Shown here: positions 24,920 to 36,082 of the stretch, in pieces
Layout of the letters: each line of letters begins with the position of its first letter
Numbering within the stretch: position 1 is the first letter of the stretch
From: Limnanthes douglasii subsp. nivea
Lineage: Eukaryota > Streptophyta > Magnoliopsida > Brassicales > Limnanthaceae
Assembly: GCA_036936605.1 (NCBI GenBank)
Contig: JAUPFV010000002.1
Span: 160,944,813 to 161,008,812, forward strand
DNA length: 64,000 bases
Direction: 5' to 3'
Notes under the pieces: model-generated
Told to the model about the DNA's origin: nothing
Databases searched by the model: none
The model's input: only the letters and a program-made list of their open reading frames with translations
Translations under genes and position numbers: made by a program

Positions 24920-25170
24920 TTTTTCAGTTCGGTTCGGAATCAGTTTTACATGTTCGGTACCTTACGGTTCGGTTCCTTATCAGATTATTCGAACATGCCA
25001 TGTTAAGATATGTGAAGTCGACATACATCCTCCAGCTACCATTTTTCATTTTTACGAAGACCAGATTAGATCAGGTTTGCAGTGCATATTGCATACTACG
25101 ACTCTATGATATGTCTCATGATAGCCAACTTATCTACCTCGGTAACTATGGCCTTTAGACTTTTCAATAA
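24920..25170 (-). pseudogene. Element B reverse transcriptase N-terminal fragment
   Basis: The minus strand reads IVTEVDKLAIMRHIIES, a stop, YAICTANLI and then KNGSWRMYVDFTYLNMACSN. These match the EVDKLLxxGxIREVxYPxWLANxV and KNGKWRMCVDFTDLNKACPK motifs at the start of RT. The rest of RT, including the YxDD box, is not found. Directly beyond lies a GGTTCGGTTCGG-rich stretch (24,919-24,976) that looks unrelated to RT and may mark an insertion or rearrangement. Confidence 0.65.
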
Positions 25171-25379
25171 AGAAAGACCTCATATATCCAAAACTGGACC
25201 GACATTCAGACTGGCCTCCATCTTGTGAAAAATAATCTATGGTAGAACCTCGTAATATCTTTATTTTAACAAAAAAAACATCAAGATTCTCTGCTAAAAA
25301 ACGATCAAATCATTTTTCAAACGCCTTGACAAATCAATATCAAAATATTTAAAGTTTTCATCGTTTAAACTGATGCACT

Positions 25380-26400
25380 TCGAGATCTTCTCATGGTACA
25401 ATAAAGCTGGGGGGCTTCATGTGATCGTGAACTATTTCGACCCCACCAAACGCCTTAAAAATTGATAGTCTTCCATATTTTCCTTTCTTATCATGTCTTC
25501 CTACTAAACATTAGGTGTATTCTATTTTTTCATTACCATAGACATTGTGTAGCATTCTTTTTCAACTTTATGATTTCTACAAATCACACAAACTTAGTAT
25601 CATCACATATTTTAAGTATTGATTGATTGTTGATGCGACGACATGCGTCTGATCTAACCAATATTTTCTGAAAATCACATTATATTAGGTTAAATTATCC
25701 TCCACCATGAAAAGAACTCAGATAGCTTTCTTTAAATCGGCATTGATGAGGATCACATCCATCTAAAACTCCTGGTACAATAAAACTGTGTGGCTTCATG
25801 TGATCGTCAACTATTTCGACCCCACCAAACGCCCTAAAAAATGATAGTCTTCCATATTTTCCTTTCTTATCATGTCCTCATACTAAACATTATGTGTATT
25901 CTATTTTTTTCATTACCATAGACGTTGTGTATCATTCTTTTTCAACTTTATGATTTCTACAAATCACACAAACTCAGTATCAACAGATATTTCAAGTATT
26001 GATTGATGGTTGATACGAAGACATTCGTCTGATCTAACCAATATTTGCTGAAATCACATTATATTAGGTTAAATTATCCACCACCACGAAAAGAACTCAA
26101 ACAGTTTTCTTTAAATCGGTATTGATGAGGATCACATCCATCTAAAACTCCATCGAAATGTTTGTATTTACTCCGATTAATCCAAAAACTATTCTATCAG
26201 ACCGACGCATGTCCAAAGGGTTTCTTATCTGGTCGCACGCACAAGATTTTAACTAAACTACCGATGTTTATCAGAACCCCTATTGATCTCTTCTCCCGCC
26301 ACTGAGGCATTTAATAAGACAACATCATCGCGTGGGACTGTAATGCCTTAGAAGTCATCATTTTTAAGACAATTGGAGGATTTAGAGCCGATTCATATGC
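25380..26400 (-). pseudogene. Element B aspartic protease remnant
   Basis: The minus strand reads VPRDDVVLLNASVAGEEINR and then, in another frame, GVLINIGSLVKIL. In the usual plant gypsy protease this is VLIDxGSSxxIL, so the active-site Asp is Asn here (codon complement at 26,266-26,268). The C-terminal part follows twice because of the 379-bp duplication. Stops are frequent. Confidence 0.6.
25394..26151. repeat. 379-bp tandem duplication inside the element B protease region
   Basis: TGGTACAATAAA at 25,394 recurs at 25,773. The two copies are nearly identical and abut. On the minus strand each encodes remnants of the protease C-terminal block (DNLT, stop, YNVI, then VVAST or similar, then LKY). 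Confidence 0.9.
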
Positions 26401-26799
26401 GGTAATGTCGTTGCTTGAATTTAGGCTTCTTATGTGTCTCTTTCTAGATAAATTGGTGATGCTGGAAATAAAATTGTCCCGATAAATAAATCAAAAGCCC
26501 TAGAGACACACTAAGGTCAACTTCACTCATCATGGTTCAAACAACATATTAGTCACGATCCAAATCGAGACACTCATCACTCGAGATCGCACCTACAACG
26601 TGACAATCTGAATAAACGTCTAGATAATTATTCGTCAAATCACACAGCATCGTCTCTGAGCCGATATTGATCATGTTATTATTTTCTTGTTTAGAACAAA
26701 TATCTGGGACCCCGCATCGCCTACTCCGATTGCCTAGACCCACTAACGATGCTAATTTGAGCCAACAAGCCATTGTTTTTCATGTATTATAGTAATTTC

Positions 26800-29030
26800 A
26801 TGTTATCAATTAAAATTTAAATTTCTTCCCCCAATGCAATACAATCCATCGTCCAGTGACCATTGTCATTATAGATTTTTTTGTTATGATCCTTTATAGG
26901 CTTAGTCAATAAGGGAAGAGGTCTAAACTGGACATGGTCTTTATCTTTATGGTAAATTTCTACCACACGTCTATTCAACTTGATGAAATTTTTATGTCTT
27001 AGTCACTTTTTTCCCCAGTCATCTCAACCTCTTCCCAACACTTTACCTCGAGTCGGAACCGACTGTGCTTGTTTTTTTATGAAGATCTTGAAGTGACCGA
27101 GGCTGAACTGGTGTAGCTGGGGTTAAAATGGAGTTGATATTTAATATATTGATGTTGTACCACTTGATGTACCTAGTAAGTTGTCGACGTGATAATCAAA
27201 ATTGGGGATAAAGGTTAATAGTTTTATCTAGGTGTACTATTTGGAACCAAATGAATATGTATGGTCTCATTGATTCAAATATGTGACTCTAGTTGTGCCA
27301 AATATTCCTCGAAAGTCAAAGCTTTCTTCCTACTGACCTTATCGGACAAGTTTGACCATGGGAGACGACCATATCTCTAAGTAGTACATGTCACATTCTC
27401 TCAAAAACTATCAAGGTTGTTATTGGTGTCCCAAAAAATTGAGTGTAATCTTCAAATTTTCACCATTATGTTGCTTATACTACATTACATGGTCTTTATG
27501 ACCCTTTTGTTACTTTAATTCCAATGAACTAATGTCTAAATAACATCTATAGCATGTAAAAACCAGTGATAGACCTCAGAGTCAACTCGTTGAACCAAGT
27601 CAAAGTATTCCTCTTAAAGGTCATTGATAAGCCGGTCGCTACAATATCTAGGATCAAGGGAAAACCCTTATTTCTGTATGTTTAGCTATAAATAACATTC
27701 TTTAGTCCGTCATCCGGAGCTGAATAAGGATCCACGTGGGAATATAATCTAATGTTGAATATTGATACTTGATTTGCATAAAACGGGCCCTGTCTTGGAG
27801 TTGTCTGGTGGTACATTGTTGGGTTTTTTCCTATAGTACCAACCTGCGAACCAGAAAACTGACTTGCGGTCTCGTTGGCGAAAAACTGACCTGCGAACCT
27901 GCTGGTTAAAAATTTACTTAAAGACCTGGACCCAAGGGATACATCTGGTGATGAAGCCCGAGAGGTAAAAATCTAAGAAGTATAGATGTTTTGTTGACTC
28001 AAATGATTGTACTCGGTTCGTTCAACATCATCGATCGTAGCTAGGTCGTTGTGGGCTGTCCTTTTATGATCAGGAGTTATAATGGAGTTGATATGTAATA
28101 TATTGATGTTGTACCACTTGATGTACCTAGTAAGTTGTCGACGTGATAATCAAAATTGGGGATAAAGGTTAATAGTTTTATCTAGGTGTACTATTTGGAA
28201 CCAAATGAATATGTATGGTCTCATTGATTCAAATATGTGACTCTAGTTACGCCAAAAATTCCTCGAAAGTCAAAGCTTTCTTCCTACTGACCTTCTCGGA
28301 CAAGTTTGACCATGGGAGAAGACCATATCTCTAAGTAGTACATGTCACATTCTCTCGAAAACTATCAAGGTTGTTATTGGTGTGCCCAAAAAATTGAGTG
28401 TAATCTTCAAATTTTCACCATTATGTTGCTTATACTACATTACATGGTCTTTATGACCCTTTTGTTACCTTAATTCCAATGAACTAATGTCTAAATAACA
28501 TCTATAGCATGTAAAAACCAGTGATAGACCTCAGAGTCAACTCGTCGAACCAAGTCAAAGTATTCCTCTTAAAGGTCATTGATAAGTCGGTCGCTACAAT
28601 ATCTAGGATCAAGGGAAAAACCTTATTTCTGTATCTTTAGCTATAAATAACATTCTTTAGTCCGTCATCCGGAGCTGAATAAGGATCCACGTGGTAATAT
28701 AATCTTATGTTGAATATTGATACTTGATTTGCATAAAACGGGCCCTGTCTTGGAGTTGTCTGGTGGTACATTGTTGGGTTTTTTCCTATAGTACCAACCT
28801 GCGAACCAGAAAACCGACTTGCAGTCTCGTTGGCGAAAAACTGACTTGCGAACCTGCTGGTTAAAAATTTACTTAAAGACCTGGACCCAAGGGATAAATC
28901 TGGTGATGAAGCCCGAGAGGTAAAAATCTAAGAAGTATAGATGTTTTGTTGACTCAAATGATTGTACTCGGTTCGTTCAACATCATCGTTTGTAGCTAGG
29001 TCGTTGTGGGCCGTCCTTTTATGATCAGGC
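26800..29030 (-). pseudogene. Element B gag region with zinc-knuckle remnant
   Basis: Near 27,590 and again near 28,545 the minus strand reads TLTWFNELTLRSITGF, corresponding to the gag core W-Y/F-N-x-L-P-x-x-S-I-x-S-F. At 26,897-26,825 it reads NDNGHWTMDCIALGEEI, matching the C-x-x-x-x-x-x-x-H-x-x-x-x-C zinc knuckle of Tat-type gag (first Cys lost). The duplicated core results from the 954-bp tandem duplication. Confidence 0.6.
27120..29029. repeat. 954-bp tandem duplication in the element B gag region
   Basis: ATGGAGTTGATAT at 27,128 recurs at 28,082. The copies (about 27,120-28,074 and 28,075-29,029) differ at only a small number of positions, such as TTTAATATATT against TGTAATATATT. Their similarity is far greater than that between the element's LTR segments, so the duplication is much younger than the insertion. 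Confidence 0.93.
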
Positions 29031-29838
29031 TTACATGCCCTCCGTGACATCCTGATAGAGTCTCGTTCATCTAAATCTTGAGTGGTGTCTGCGCCTGGTA
29101 CTCTCACGATTCCTTTAATGGTGCATGAGATAAACGTTCCTAACTCTCACTAGTTATAGAAGATACGTAGTGACGCCTCGCTCGATACTCCCGACTCAAC
29201 CTACTATAGCTTCGGCCGGGTCTATAAGATCCGATGAAATTTCATGTCGACATCCCACATTGTCTTAACTTTGGTTTTAATATAACCTTCAAACTATTGT
29301 CTGTTAGTTGGAACTAGCCTCTTAATCGGGTTTGCGCTACTTTAGCCAATATTTCCTTCTCGATTCGGACTGTCACGATTTCAAGTTAGCAATTATTGTT
29401 GTCCATTATCTTCTAACCGAACATATCAAAGGATCAGATCAATAATGTTACTCGAACCTTCGGGTAAGACCTCATTTTTTGGATTGAAAGACATACCGAC
29501 CACTCCGAAAATCACACGGCTTCCATATACCAATTTGAAAATATACCGCAGTGTCGTTGCTACTAATTAGTCTATGTTTGATTAGCTCCCTTCAGATCAC
29601 TAGCTCACTAGCGGTTCAGATCACTCAGAGCGTTCCTGCTAACCGCATGAGTAAATCACCAATGTGAATATTAGGTAAGTAAAATTGAGATAAACATTGA
29701 AAAATAATAACTATCCCCACTGCAAACAGAGTAACACGTTGTATTTATAAATAAATAATCATTTTGGATGAAGACTTTACTTATCCAAATATATGAATGA
29801 CTTTTACGAGTGAGTATTTTTTTATTTTTTTTGGTGAA
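29030..29838. other. Element B 5' region, degenerate
   Basis: This stretch should hold the start of gag, the primer-binding region and the inner part of the right LTR. A weak CAAATTGG match on the minus strand near 29,543 is in the right place for a primer-binding site but is too degraded to call. TATTTATAAATA at 29,734-29,745 is a TATA-like site readable on both strands. Confidence 0.35.
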
Positions 29839-29900
29839 AACTTTTACGAGTTTGACTAGAAGTGATAATTAATACAATTTGGGCAGTCCGGTAATCCAAC
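29839..29900 (-). repeat. Candidate right LTR segment of element B
   Basis: Partner of 20,230-20,291. The surrounding 29.75-29.95 kb would be the right (5') LTR. It ends close to the left end of the Mutator-like element. Confidence 0.45.
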
Positions 29901-30117
29901 CAAAATTTATTTGTTAATCATATACTCAAAAGAAAATTATTTTTTATTTTTGTGTTACTATTTTTAATTTATATAAAATTAAATTAAATATAGTTTGCGG
30001 GTGGGTTATAGTATTATTTTATTATATTTATATATAATTAACTAGTTTTATTATGGGTTAGTTCCTAATAGGTGAATTAAATATTTTAAAATTCTCGGTA
30101 AGTATATTTTACTTTTT

Positions 30118-30164
30118 TAATTCCAATCAGTGTATGTCATATTTTATATGACAAAATTACCTTT
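30118..30164 (+). repeat. Candidate left terminal inverted repeat of the MULE
   Basis: This aligns without gaps to the reverse complement of 39,909-39,955. The TAATTCCA at one end and the TTGACAAA...TTACC region at the other are the conserved parts, with the middle diverged. Confidence 0.45.
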
Positions 30165-30282
30165 CTTTGCAAGGGTCAAATCACTCTATTCTCCTTCTCT
30201 CGAACAAATCTCTCAGACCCCTAAAGCTAAGCTCCAAATCGCTCTATTCTTCTCCGAATCCAGTGAAGACACGCGAAACATA

Positions 30283-31870
30283 AACCGAATCCAGGTACGA
30301 TTCTTGTTCTCATATCGATTCCCGTGTAGTTCTACGTTTCGCGAGACAGATCCGTAACTTTGTAAATCGTTGAATGATTATCATAGATTCTCAAGATCTC
30401 TGTTCATCGTTCCGATTCTCAATATTTTTCTTCGATGCTTTGTGGAATTTTAATCTCCAATGCCAGCGAATCTTGTATGTATGGTGACTACTTGTTAGAA
30501 TCGAGTCGAATTTTGTGAAATCGGTTAAGTTCAAGGTAGCTGAGTTTGTATTGATATAGAGTTATAGATACAGTTCGTTTATCGTACGAGTTTTTAGTGA
30601 TTAAGTTGTGTGAAGTTCTAGGATTCGTTTGCAGAATTGATTTGGTTTACCTAATAGAGTTTTACTTTTTGTTAGGATTATCTGCGCAAATAGTATTTGG
30701 TTGTTGAAATGTACCTCGTATGTTTATCTAATAGTCACGAAGTTTAGCTCTAGATTATTATTTGAATCTGGTTTTCTCCTCCTGTGTCTATCGGTGTATC
30801 TAATCGCACTAGTTCTGTGATTTGTGCTCATAATGATACAAATCAGTAGCTGTTTCGTTTCATTCATCTATTGACAGTCTCTTCACCGTGATTCTGTTGT
30901 TAAGATTCTAATACTCTTACAAATCTAGCAACTAAGTATAATTCTAGTTAGATTATTAGTGCTACATGAGCTATATTCTGATTATCAACAGACCATTTCT
31001 CTAGTTTATGCAAAAATATGGTCTGATTAGAAACTGAAATCTTATTGCAGTTTGAATTTGTTTAACGTTATTGTGATTTGTTTAACATTGTTGTGACATT
31101 CCCTTCAACGTTATAAATCTTGTAATATATTGTTTGTTATTTTAACATTACAGGTTATAGATGCTTATGCTTCATACCTAGATAGTATGTATCAAGTAGA
31201 AGAAGCAGGAAACTCTAAAAGTGAGAAACGTAATATATGACTCGCAAAATATAAACCGAATCCAGGTACGGTTCTTGTTCTCATATCGATTCCCGTGTAG
31301 TTCTACGTTTCGCGAGACAGATCCGTAACTTTATAAATCGTTGAATGATTATCATAGATTCGCAAGATCTCTGTTCATTGTTACGATTCTTAATATTTTT
31401 CTTCAATGCTTTGTTGAATTTTAATCTCCAATGTCAGCGAATCTTGTATGTATGGTCACTACCTGTTAGAATCGAGTCGAATTTTATGAAATCGGTTAAG
31501 TTCAAGGTAGCTGATTTTGTATTGATATAGAGTTATAGATACAGTTCGTTTATTGTACGAGTTTTTAGTGATTAAGCTGTGTGAAGTTCTAGGATTCGTT
31601 TGCAGAATTGATTTGGTTTACCTAATAAAGTTTTACTTATTTGTTGGGATTATCTGCGCAAATAGTAGTTGGTTGTTGAAATGTACCTCGTATGTTTATC
31701 TAATAGTCACGAATTTTAGCTCTAGATTGTTATCTGAATTCGGTTTTCTCCTCCTGTGTCTATCGGTGTATCTAATCGCACTAGTTCTGTGATTTGTGCT
31801 CATAATAATACAAATCTGTAGTTGTTTCGTTTCATTCATCTATTGACAGTCTCTCCACCGTGATTCTATT
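30283..31870 (+). repeat. Duplicated 5'-UTR intron of the Ulp1-like gene
   Basis: About 617 bp at 30,283-30,900 recurs at 31,254-31,870 (offset 971) with high identity. Each copy begins with the exon end AAACCGAATCCAG and the splice donor GTACG (GT at 30,295 and 31,266). Between them sits a displaced copy of a downstream exon region (31,013-31,227). Confidence 0.9.
31013..31227 (+). repeat. Displaced copy of Ulp1-gene intron/exon 8 segment
   Basis: These 215 bp match 35,227-35,441 almost base for base and include the exon text for VIDAYASYLDSMYQVEEAGN. The upstream copy keeps a canonical acceptor, ATTACAG before GTTATAG. The downstream copy at the functional position has ATTACAAGTTATAG. Confidence 0.9.
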
Positions 31871-33223
31871 AATATTACTGTTATTTCTCCAAAAAAATTT
31901 GTTTCTTTGTCAACAGGTTTTGAAAATGACTCGAACTAAAACTTGCGCTCCAAAAAGAACAAAAAGTCCGAAAAAAGTAATACAAATCCGTCAACCCACG
32001 ATATTTCGATCAAATCTAGAATCGGTATTTAAACTATGCCAAAATTCTGGAATTACACAAAAGCATATTGACCCTACAAAACCCACTCCCTTTTACAATC
32101 TCTTAAACCAGATTTTTAGGATTGACGGTCAATTCAAGATTCGAAAATCTTGGGAGTTGACGATCGAGATTATTAAAAGGTACGACCAAATGAAGATGGT
32201 TTTATCTTTGGAGGGAAGCTGGTGCATCTAACAAAAAACGATGCAAAGGTGATATATGGGTTGGACTGTGGGGAAAAAGAAATCAGAGTTTTCAGTGACA
32301 GAAAAGTTAATAAAAACACAAGAGAAACAGTTTCGTCTCATATATTAAAAACTTACTTCGTGGAAGTATTAAATAGGCAAGAACCTCAACATCTCACCAA
32401 GAAGAAGTTAAAGGAAAAGATTGAAGAGGTTGCCAAATTAGATAACCAAGAAGCTGTCAAAGATGTAGGTATAATGCTAGTCATGTACCTATGTCTCACA
32501 TTATTTTTTTCAATTTGTAGGGAAAATATGCCGAAAGGTCTTGCAAGATTCATAGAAAATGAGTTCCCTAGGCTACACAACTACGATTGGGCTGATCTAA
32601 TTGTGAACAAATTAACCGACTCAATCAGGAAAAAACACAAAAGCAATCCAGCTGGAATAGTAGGATGTGTACAACTCTTAATTGTAAGTAAAATATAGAT
32701 TATTTTATATAATTTTGAGTATTCTAATATTTTTTTTACTGTTATACTAATAGTTGATATTTATTTGATTTAACGTTTGCAGCCTTTTTTCTTGGAGCAC
32801 ACAAGAATAAGAGTTCCACAAAATGATTTCCCAAGATGCCTACGATGGGTAGGATAAACGGGTTTGAGACAACATGATAAAGTACAAAGCTTGTTTGAAG
32901 AGATAATGGAAGAAAATGTAATATGTACATTTTCATGATTTTATAAATCTTAACTACATCAGACATGCTAATAATAAATACATCAACTTTACTGTTTTTA
33001 TAAATTAGGTGATATAATTATTAATGTTAGTTTAGTATAATTTACTGTTTTTATGTTTTTAAAATAGGTAATAGATGGTGATTTATTACTTCTAGCTGAT
33101 GAAGAAGACAAAATGAGAAGAGTTGAAACTGACAGTGGATAAGGGGTCAGCGGAAAAACAAAGATTGAAGAGGAAGCAGAGGACGGCGAAGACAAAGATG
33201 ATTTTGTTGAACATGAAAAGAAT

Positions 33224-33430
33224 GATATTCCAACAGACCGAAGGAGAACGAGAAGTGCATCTCAAATAATGAAGCTATTGATAAAGAATGATGAAAAAAA
33301 AAATGAAAAGAGAATGTGGAGATGAATGATGTTCCAACAAAAAGAATGAGAACGAAAAGTACCTCTCAAATAATGAAGCTGTTGGTAAAGACTGATGAAA
33401 AGAAAAAAGGAAAAGAGAAGGTGGAGATAG
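33224..33430 (+). repeat. 104-bp duplication in the acidic exon of the Ulp1-like gene
   Basis: CCAACAGACCGAAGGAGAAC at 33,230 corresponds to CCAACAAAAAGAATGAGAAC at 33,334. Both run on through CTCTCAAATAATGAAGCT-like text. The 104-bp offset is not a multiple of three, so with the present bases it changes frame. A shorter in-frame repeat encoding STKDNEK lies at 34,150-34,206. Confidence 0.75.
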
Positions 33431-34656
33431 AGGCGGAAAGTGAGTAAGGAGAAACAAATGAAGATGAAGAATTTCAAACATGGGAGAATGAAGCTGAAAG
33501 TGATGATGAAGACAAAAGCGAACACAGTGGAAAAGATGAAGAGAAGAAGAAAAACAACCCAATATCATCTAATGAATCGAAAGTTGAGTATATGATCCTG
33601 TTAACAGAAATCGAAGAACTCAAAAGTGATTTGCACAAAACAAAGGTATTTTATATTAAAAAACTATTTATAAGAAATAAATATCATATTTAATACTTCG
33701 ATTTTTTTCAGGAAAGCCTTGAAGAGTCAAATACAAAGTTTAATGCTCTACAAGTAGAGATGAACGGGAAAGAACATGTATAAAGCTTATTTTTTAACTG
33801 TTTTATAACTGTAATTCATATTTTACATTTTAGTCATATCATGTATAACAATATTAATGTTGTTATTCATGAATAACAAAGAATCAAGGAGCTTGAAAAC
33901 AATGTAAAGACTCTAAAGAAAGAAGTGGCTGAGCTAAAAGATATTGTTGATAATGATGATTTCGAAACAAATCCAAGAGATGAAGCATTGAAAAAAGTCA
34001 AAGAATCGACAATCAAAGATGCCAAAAACAAGAAACTTGCATCTCGCTCTTCATTGGTAAGAAGAGTTCAGGAAAATGTAACCAGAAAAAAGAAAGAGTT
34101 CCCCGATTTTTATATCCAACAAGTGAAAAAGAAGCAGAAGAAAGGGGAACCATCTACCAAGGACAATGAGAAAGTGGAACAATCTACCAAGGACAATGAG
34201 AAAGGCGAGCAGAGCAAAGCAGTGGAAAACATTAACGTTGAAGAACTTGAAGAACTTACTCCTGAAGAAATCCAGTTGGTTTATAGAAGAAGGGGAGATC
34301 CAACTGAGCTACTAAATGATAAGGATATCAATAAGTTCAACAAGATTGTTCAACAAAAAAACTCAAATAGGTAACAAATTTAACTTTTCTATGTGTTTAA
34401 AATTGTTTTTAATATAAGTTTATTTTGGTTTTGTGTGATATACAGGGCTTCAATTTGGATAAAAGATGATTTATGTATGGACGCATATCATCTTCATACG
34501 ATTATAGGATGTGATAAAGTTGGAATTGAGGTACTCAAATTTAATTTTTATTACTGTTTGAAAGTATTGTTTTATGTATGTTTCAATTGTAGAGCCGATT
34601 CTTGTTTGTTTTAAAATTACTTGCATAAGTAATAGTAATATTACTGTTATTTATAC

Positions 34657-34686
34657 TATAATAACAGTAATATTACTGTTATTATA
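34657..34686. repeat. 30-bp perfect palindrome in intron of the Ulp1-like gene
   Basis: The sequence is its own reverse complement, centred between 34,671 and 34,672 on AGTAATATTACT. Related AACAGTAAT...ACTGTTATT motifs flank it at 34,629-34,650 and 34,694-34,725. Others lie at 36,355-36,380 and 36,700-36,765 in the spacer between the two MULE genes. Confidence 0.9.
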
Positions 34687-36082
34687 ATACAAGTAACAGT
34701 AATAGTACTGTTATTCATAATACAAGTACAATAATAACAGTTTTTGTAGTTTAATTTTAAATTTGATTCATATACTTTTGTAAATATTTGGTAAATTATG
34801 GAATCATTTCGAGTTCTTAATATTGACTATCTACTTATTTTGATGTTCATTCTTTTAACTTAATTAGATTCTTAATGCTAACTACTATAAGAATATTTCA
34901 AGGACGAATGTCTGAAAATGTTTAAATTCTTTGAGAATAAAATATGGGGCCTATTACTTGAATATGTTTCGATTGTTTCAGATGTGGTGTTGTGCTCTTA
35001 TTTGATGATTTAGGCTGTTAATATGTCTGGTTAAAATGGTTTTTTGCTGCAAGAACTCTTTAACTTATATTTAAAACTATGACAGTAATAGTGTATGATT
35101 CAAAAATCGTATCATGTTTTAGGTTCCCGTAACTTTTGAGTTGTATTTGCTTGTAACAAAATGGTTGTTAAATAAAACATGATATAATAGTAGTGGTGTT
35201 TGTTTGTTCAATAGTTAGGTCCATGTAAAATATGGTTTGATTAGAAGCTGAAATCTTATTGCAGTTTGAATTTGTTTAACGTTATTGTGATTTGTTTAAC
35301 ATTGTTGTAACATTCCCTTCAACGTTATATATCTTGTAATATCTTGTTTGTTATTTTAACATTACAAGTTATAGATTCTTATGCTTCATACCTAGATAGT
35401 ATGTATCAAGTAGAAGAAGCAGGAAACTCTGAAAGTGAGAATGTCCTAACAATTTCGGCAGCAGCATCGGTATATGAATTATATATTACAATGATTATAA
35501 CATAATTTATATTTTACTAATTTTATCGATAAATTATTTATTACAGCAATACAGTATGGAAATGGCAAAAGGGATCCTCGATGACAAATTAAAAAAGTTT
35601 GCATTTGTTGAATTTCGGTATGTTGTCATTCCGCTTCACACAACACGAGGAGCAAGAACAAGAGATCATTGGACATTATTAGTTGTAGATACACATGAAG
35701 AGACCTGCACACACTACAACTCGTTGTTGCCAAGAACAAATTCTATAGAAGAGAAATACTTGAAGACTGCAAAAATAATGGTAAGTATTTATCATAACAA
35801 TCTATTATACTATAATATCGTCTAGAAATAACATTCATTTTTTTTGCAGCTGAATCGCCTAAAGAAAATAGGATTTCTAAAAGGAGATGCAACTGTTATA
35901 AGTGAAAGATAATGTGCCCAACAACGAAAAGATTCACTTGATTGCGGCATTTTTGTATGCGTTTATTTGCATGACCTCTACAAAAAAAACAAATTGATAC
36001 CAAATATGATGAAGACATAGGCAAGATTTTCAGAGCTAGAATGTTTCGTACCTTCCTTAATGACAAATTCAGTGTAAAGTAA

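Larger units (their letters stand above)
20230..29900 (-). mobile_element. Element B: degenerate Tat-type Ty3/gypsy retrotransposon with convergent accessory ORF
   Basis: Read right to left, recognisable parts are gag (about 29.0-26.8 kb), protease (26.4-25.4 kb), RT start (25.17-24.96 kb), RNase H tail and second RNase H (24.5-24.05 kb) and integrase (23.7-22.98 kb). A tandem-repeat spacer follows, then a plus-strand accessory ORF tail ending at 21,755. A 62-bp segment at 20,230 recurs at 29,839 with about 44 matching positions by eye. That is where an LTR pair would be expected, 9.6 kb apart. All coding parts are riddled with stops. Confidence 0.6.
31917..36082 (+). pseudogene. Ulp1-like cysteine protease (C48) gene of the MULE, disabled
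   Basis: Probable coding exons by GT-AG signals and reading frame: 31,917-32,683 (ATG at 31,926), 32,783-32,917, 33,068-33,645, 33,712-33,777, 33,882-34,370, 34,446-34,530, 35,369-35,469, 35,547-35,780 and 35,850-36,082. A noncoding exon ends at 30,294. The first exons resemble the DUF1985/plant-mobile-type N-terminal region of such genes (HLTKNDAKVIYGLDCGEKEI; YDWADLIVNKL; FFLEHTRIRVP). The middle is acidic and Lys-rich. The last two exons carry the protease: RDHWTLLVVD (His), HYNSL (usual Asp is Asn), CAQQRKDSLDCGIFVC (Gln and Cys). Breaks: a one-base deletion near 32,190, stops at 32,857, 33,139 and 35,909, and a frameshift at the A-run near 35,980. SUMO-protease activity is not expected. 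Confidence 0.8.

Noticed and set aside
24802..25158. 118-codon plus-strand ORF
   Set aside because: It is antisense to the RT fragment of element B, where the minus strand carries clear RT motifs.
33262..33568. Two hydrophobic minus-strand ORFs (Phe/Leu/Ser-rich) that look like membrane proteins
   Set aside because: They are the antisense of the Lys/Glu-rich exon of the Ulp1-like gene. GAA/AAG codons read in reverse give Phe/Leu, and there is no independent support.
31926..36082. Ulp1-like gene as a functional host SUMO protease
   Set aside because: Several stops, at least two frameshifts and an Asn in place of the catalytic Asp are present, and the gene sits inside a MULE facing its transposase.
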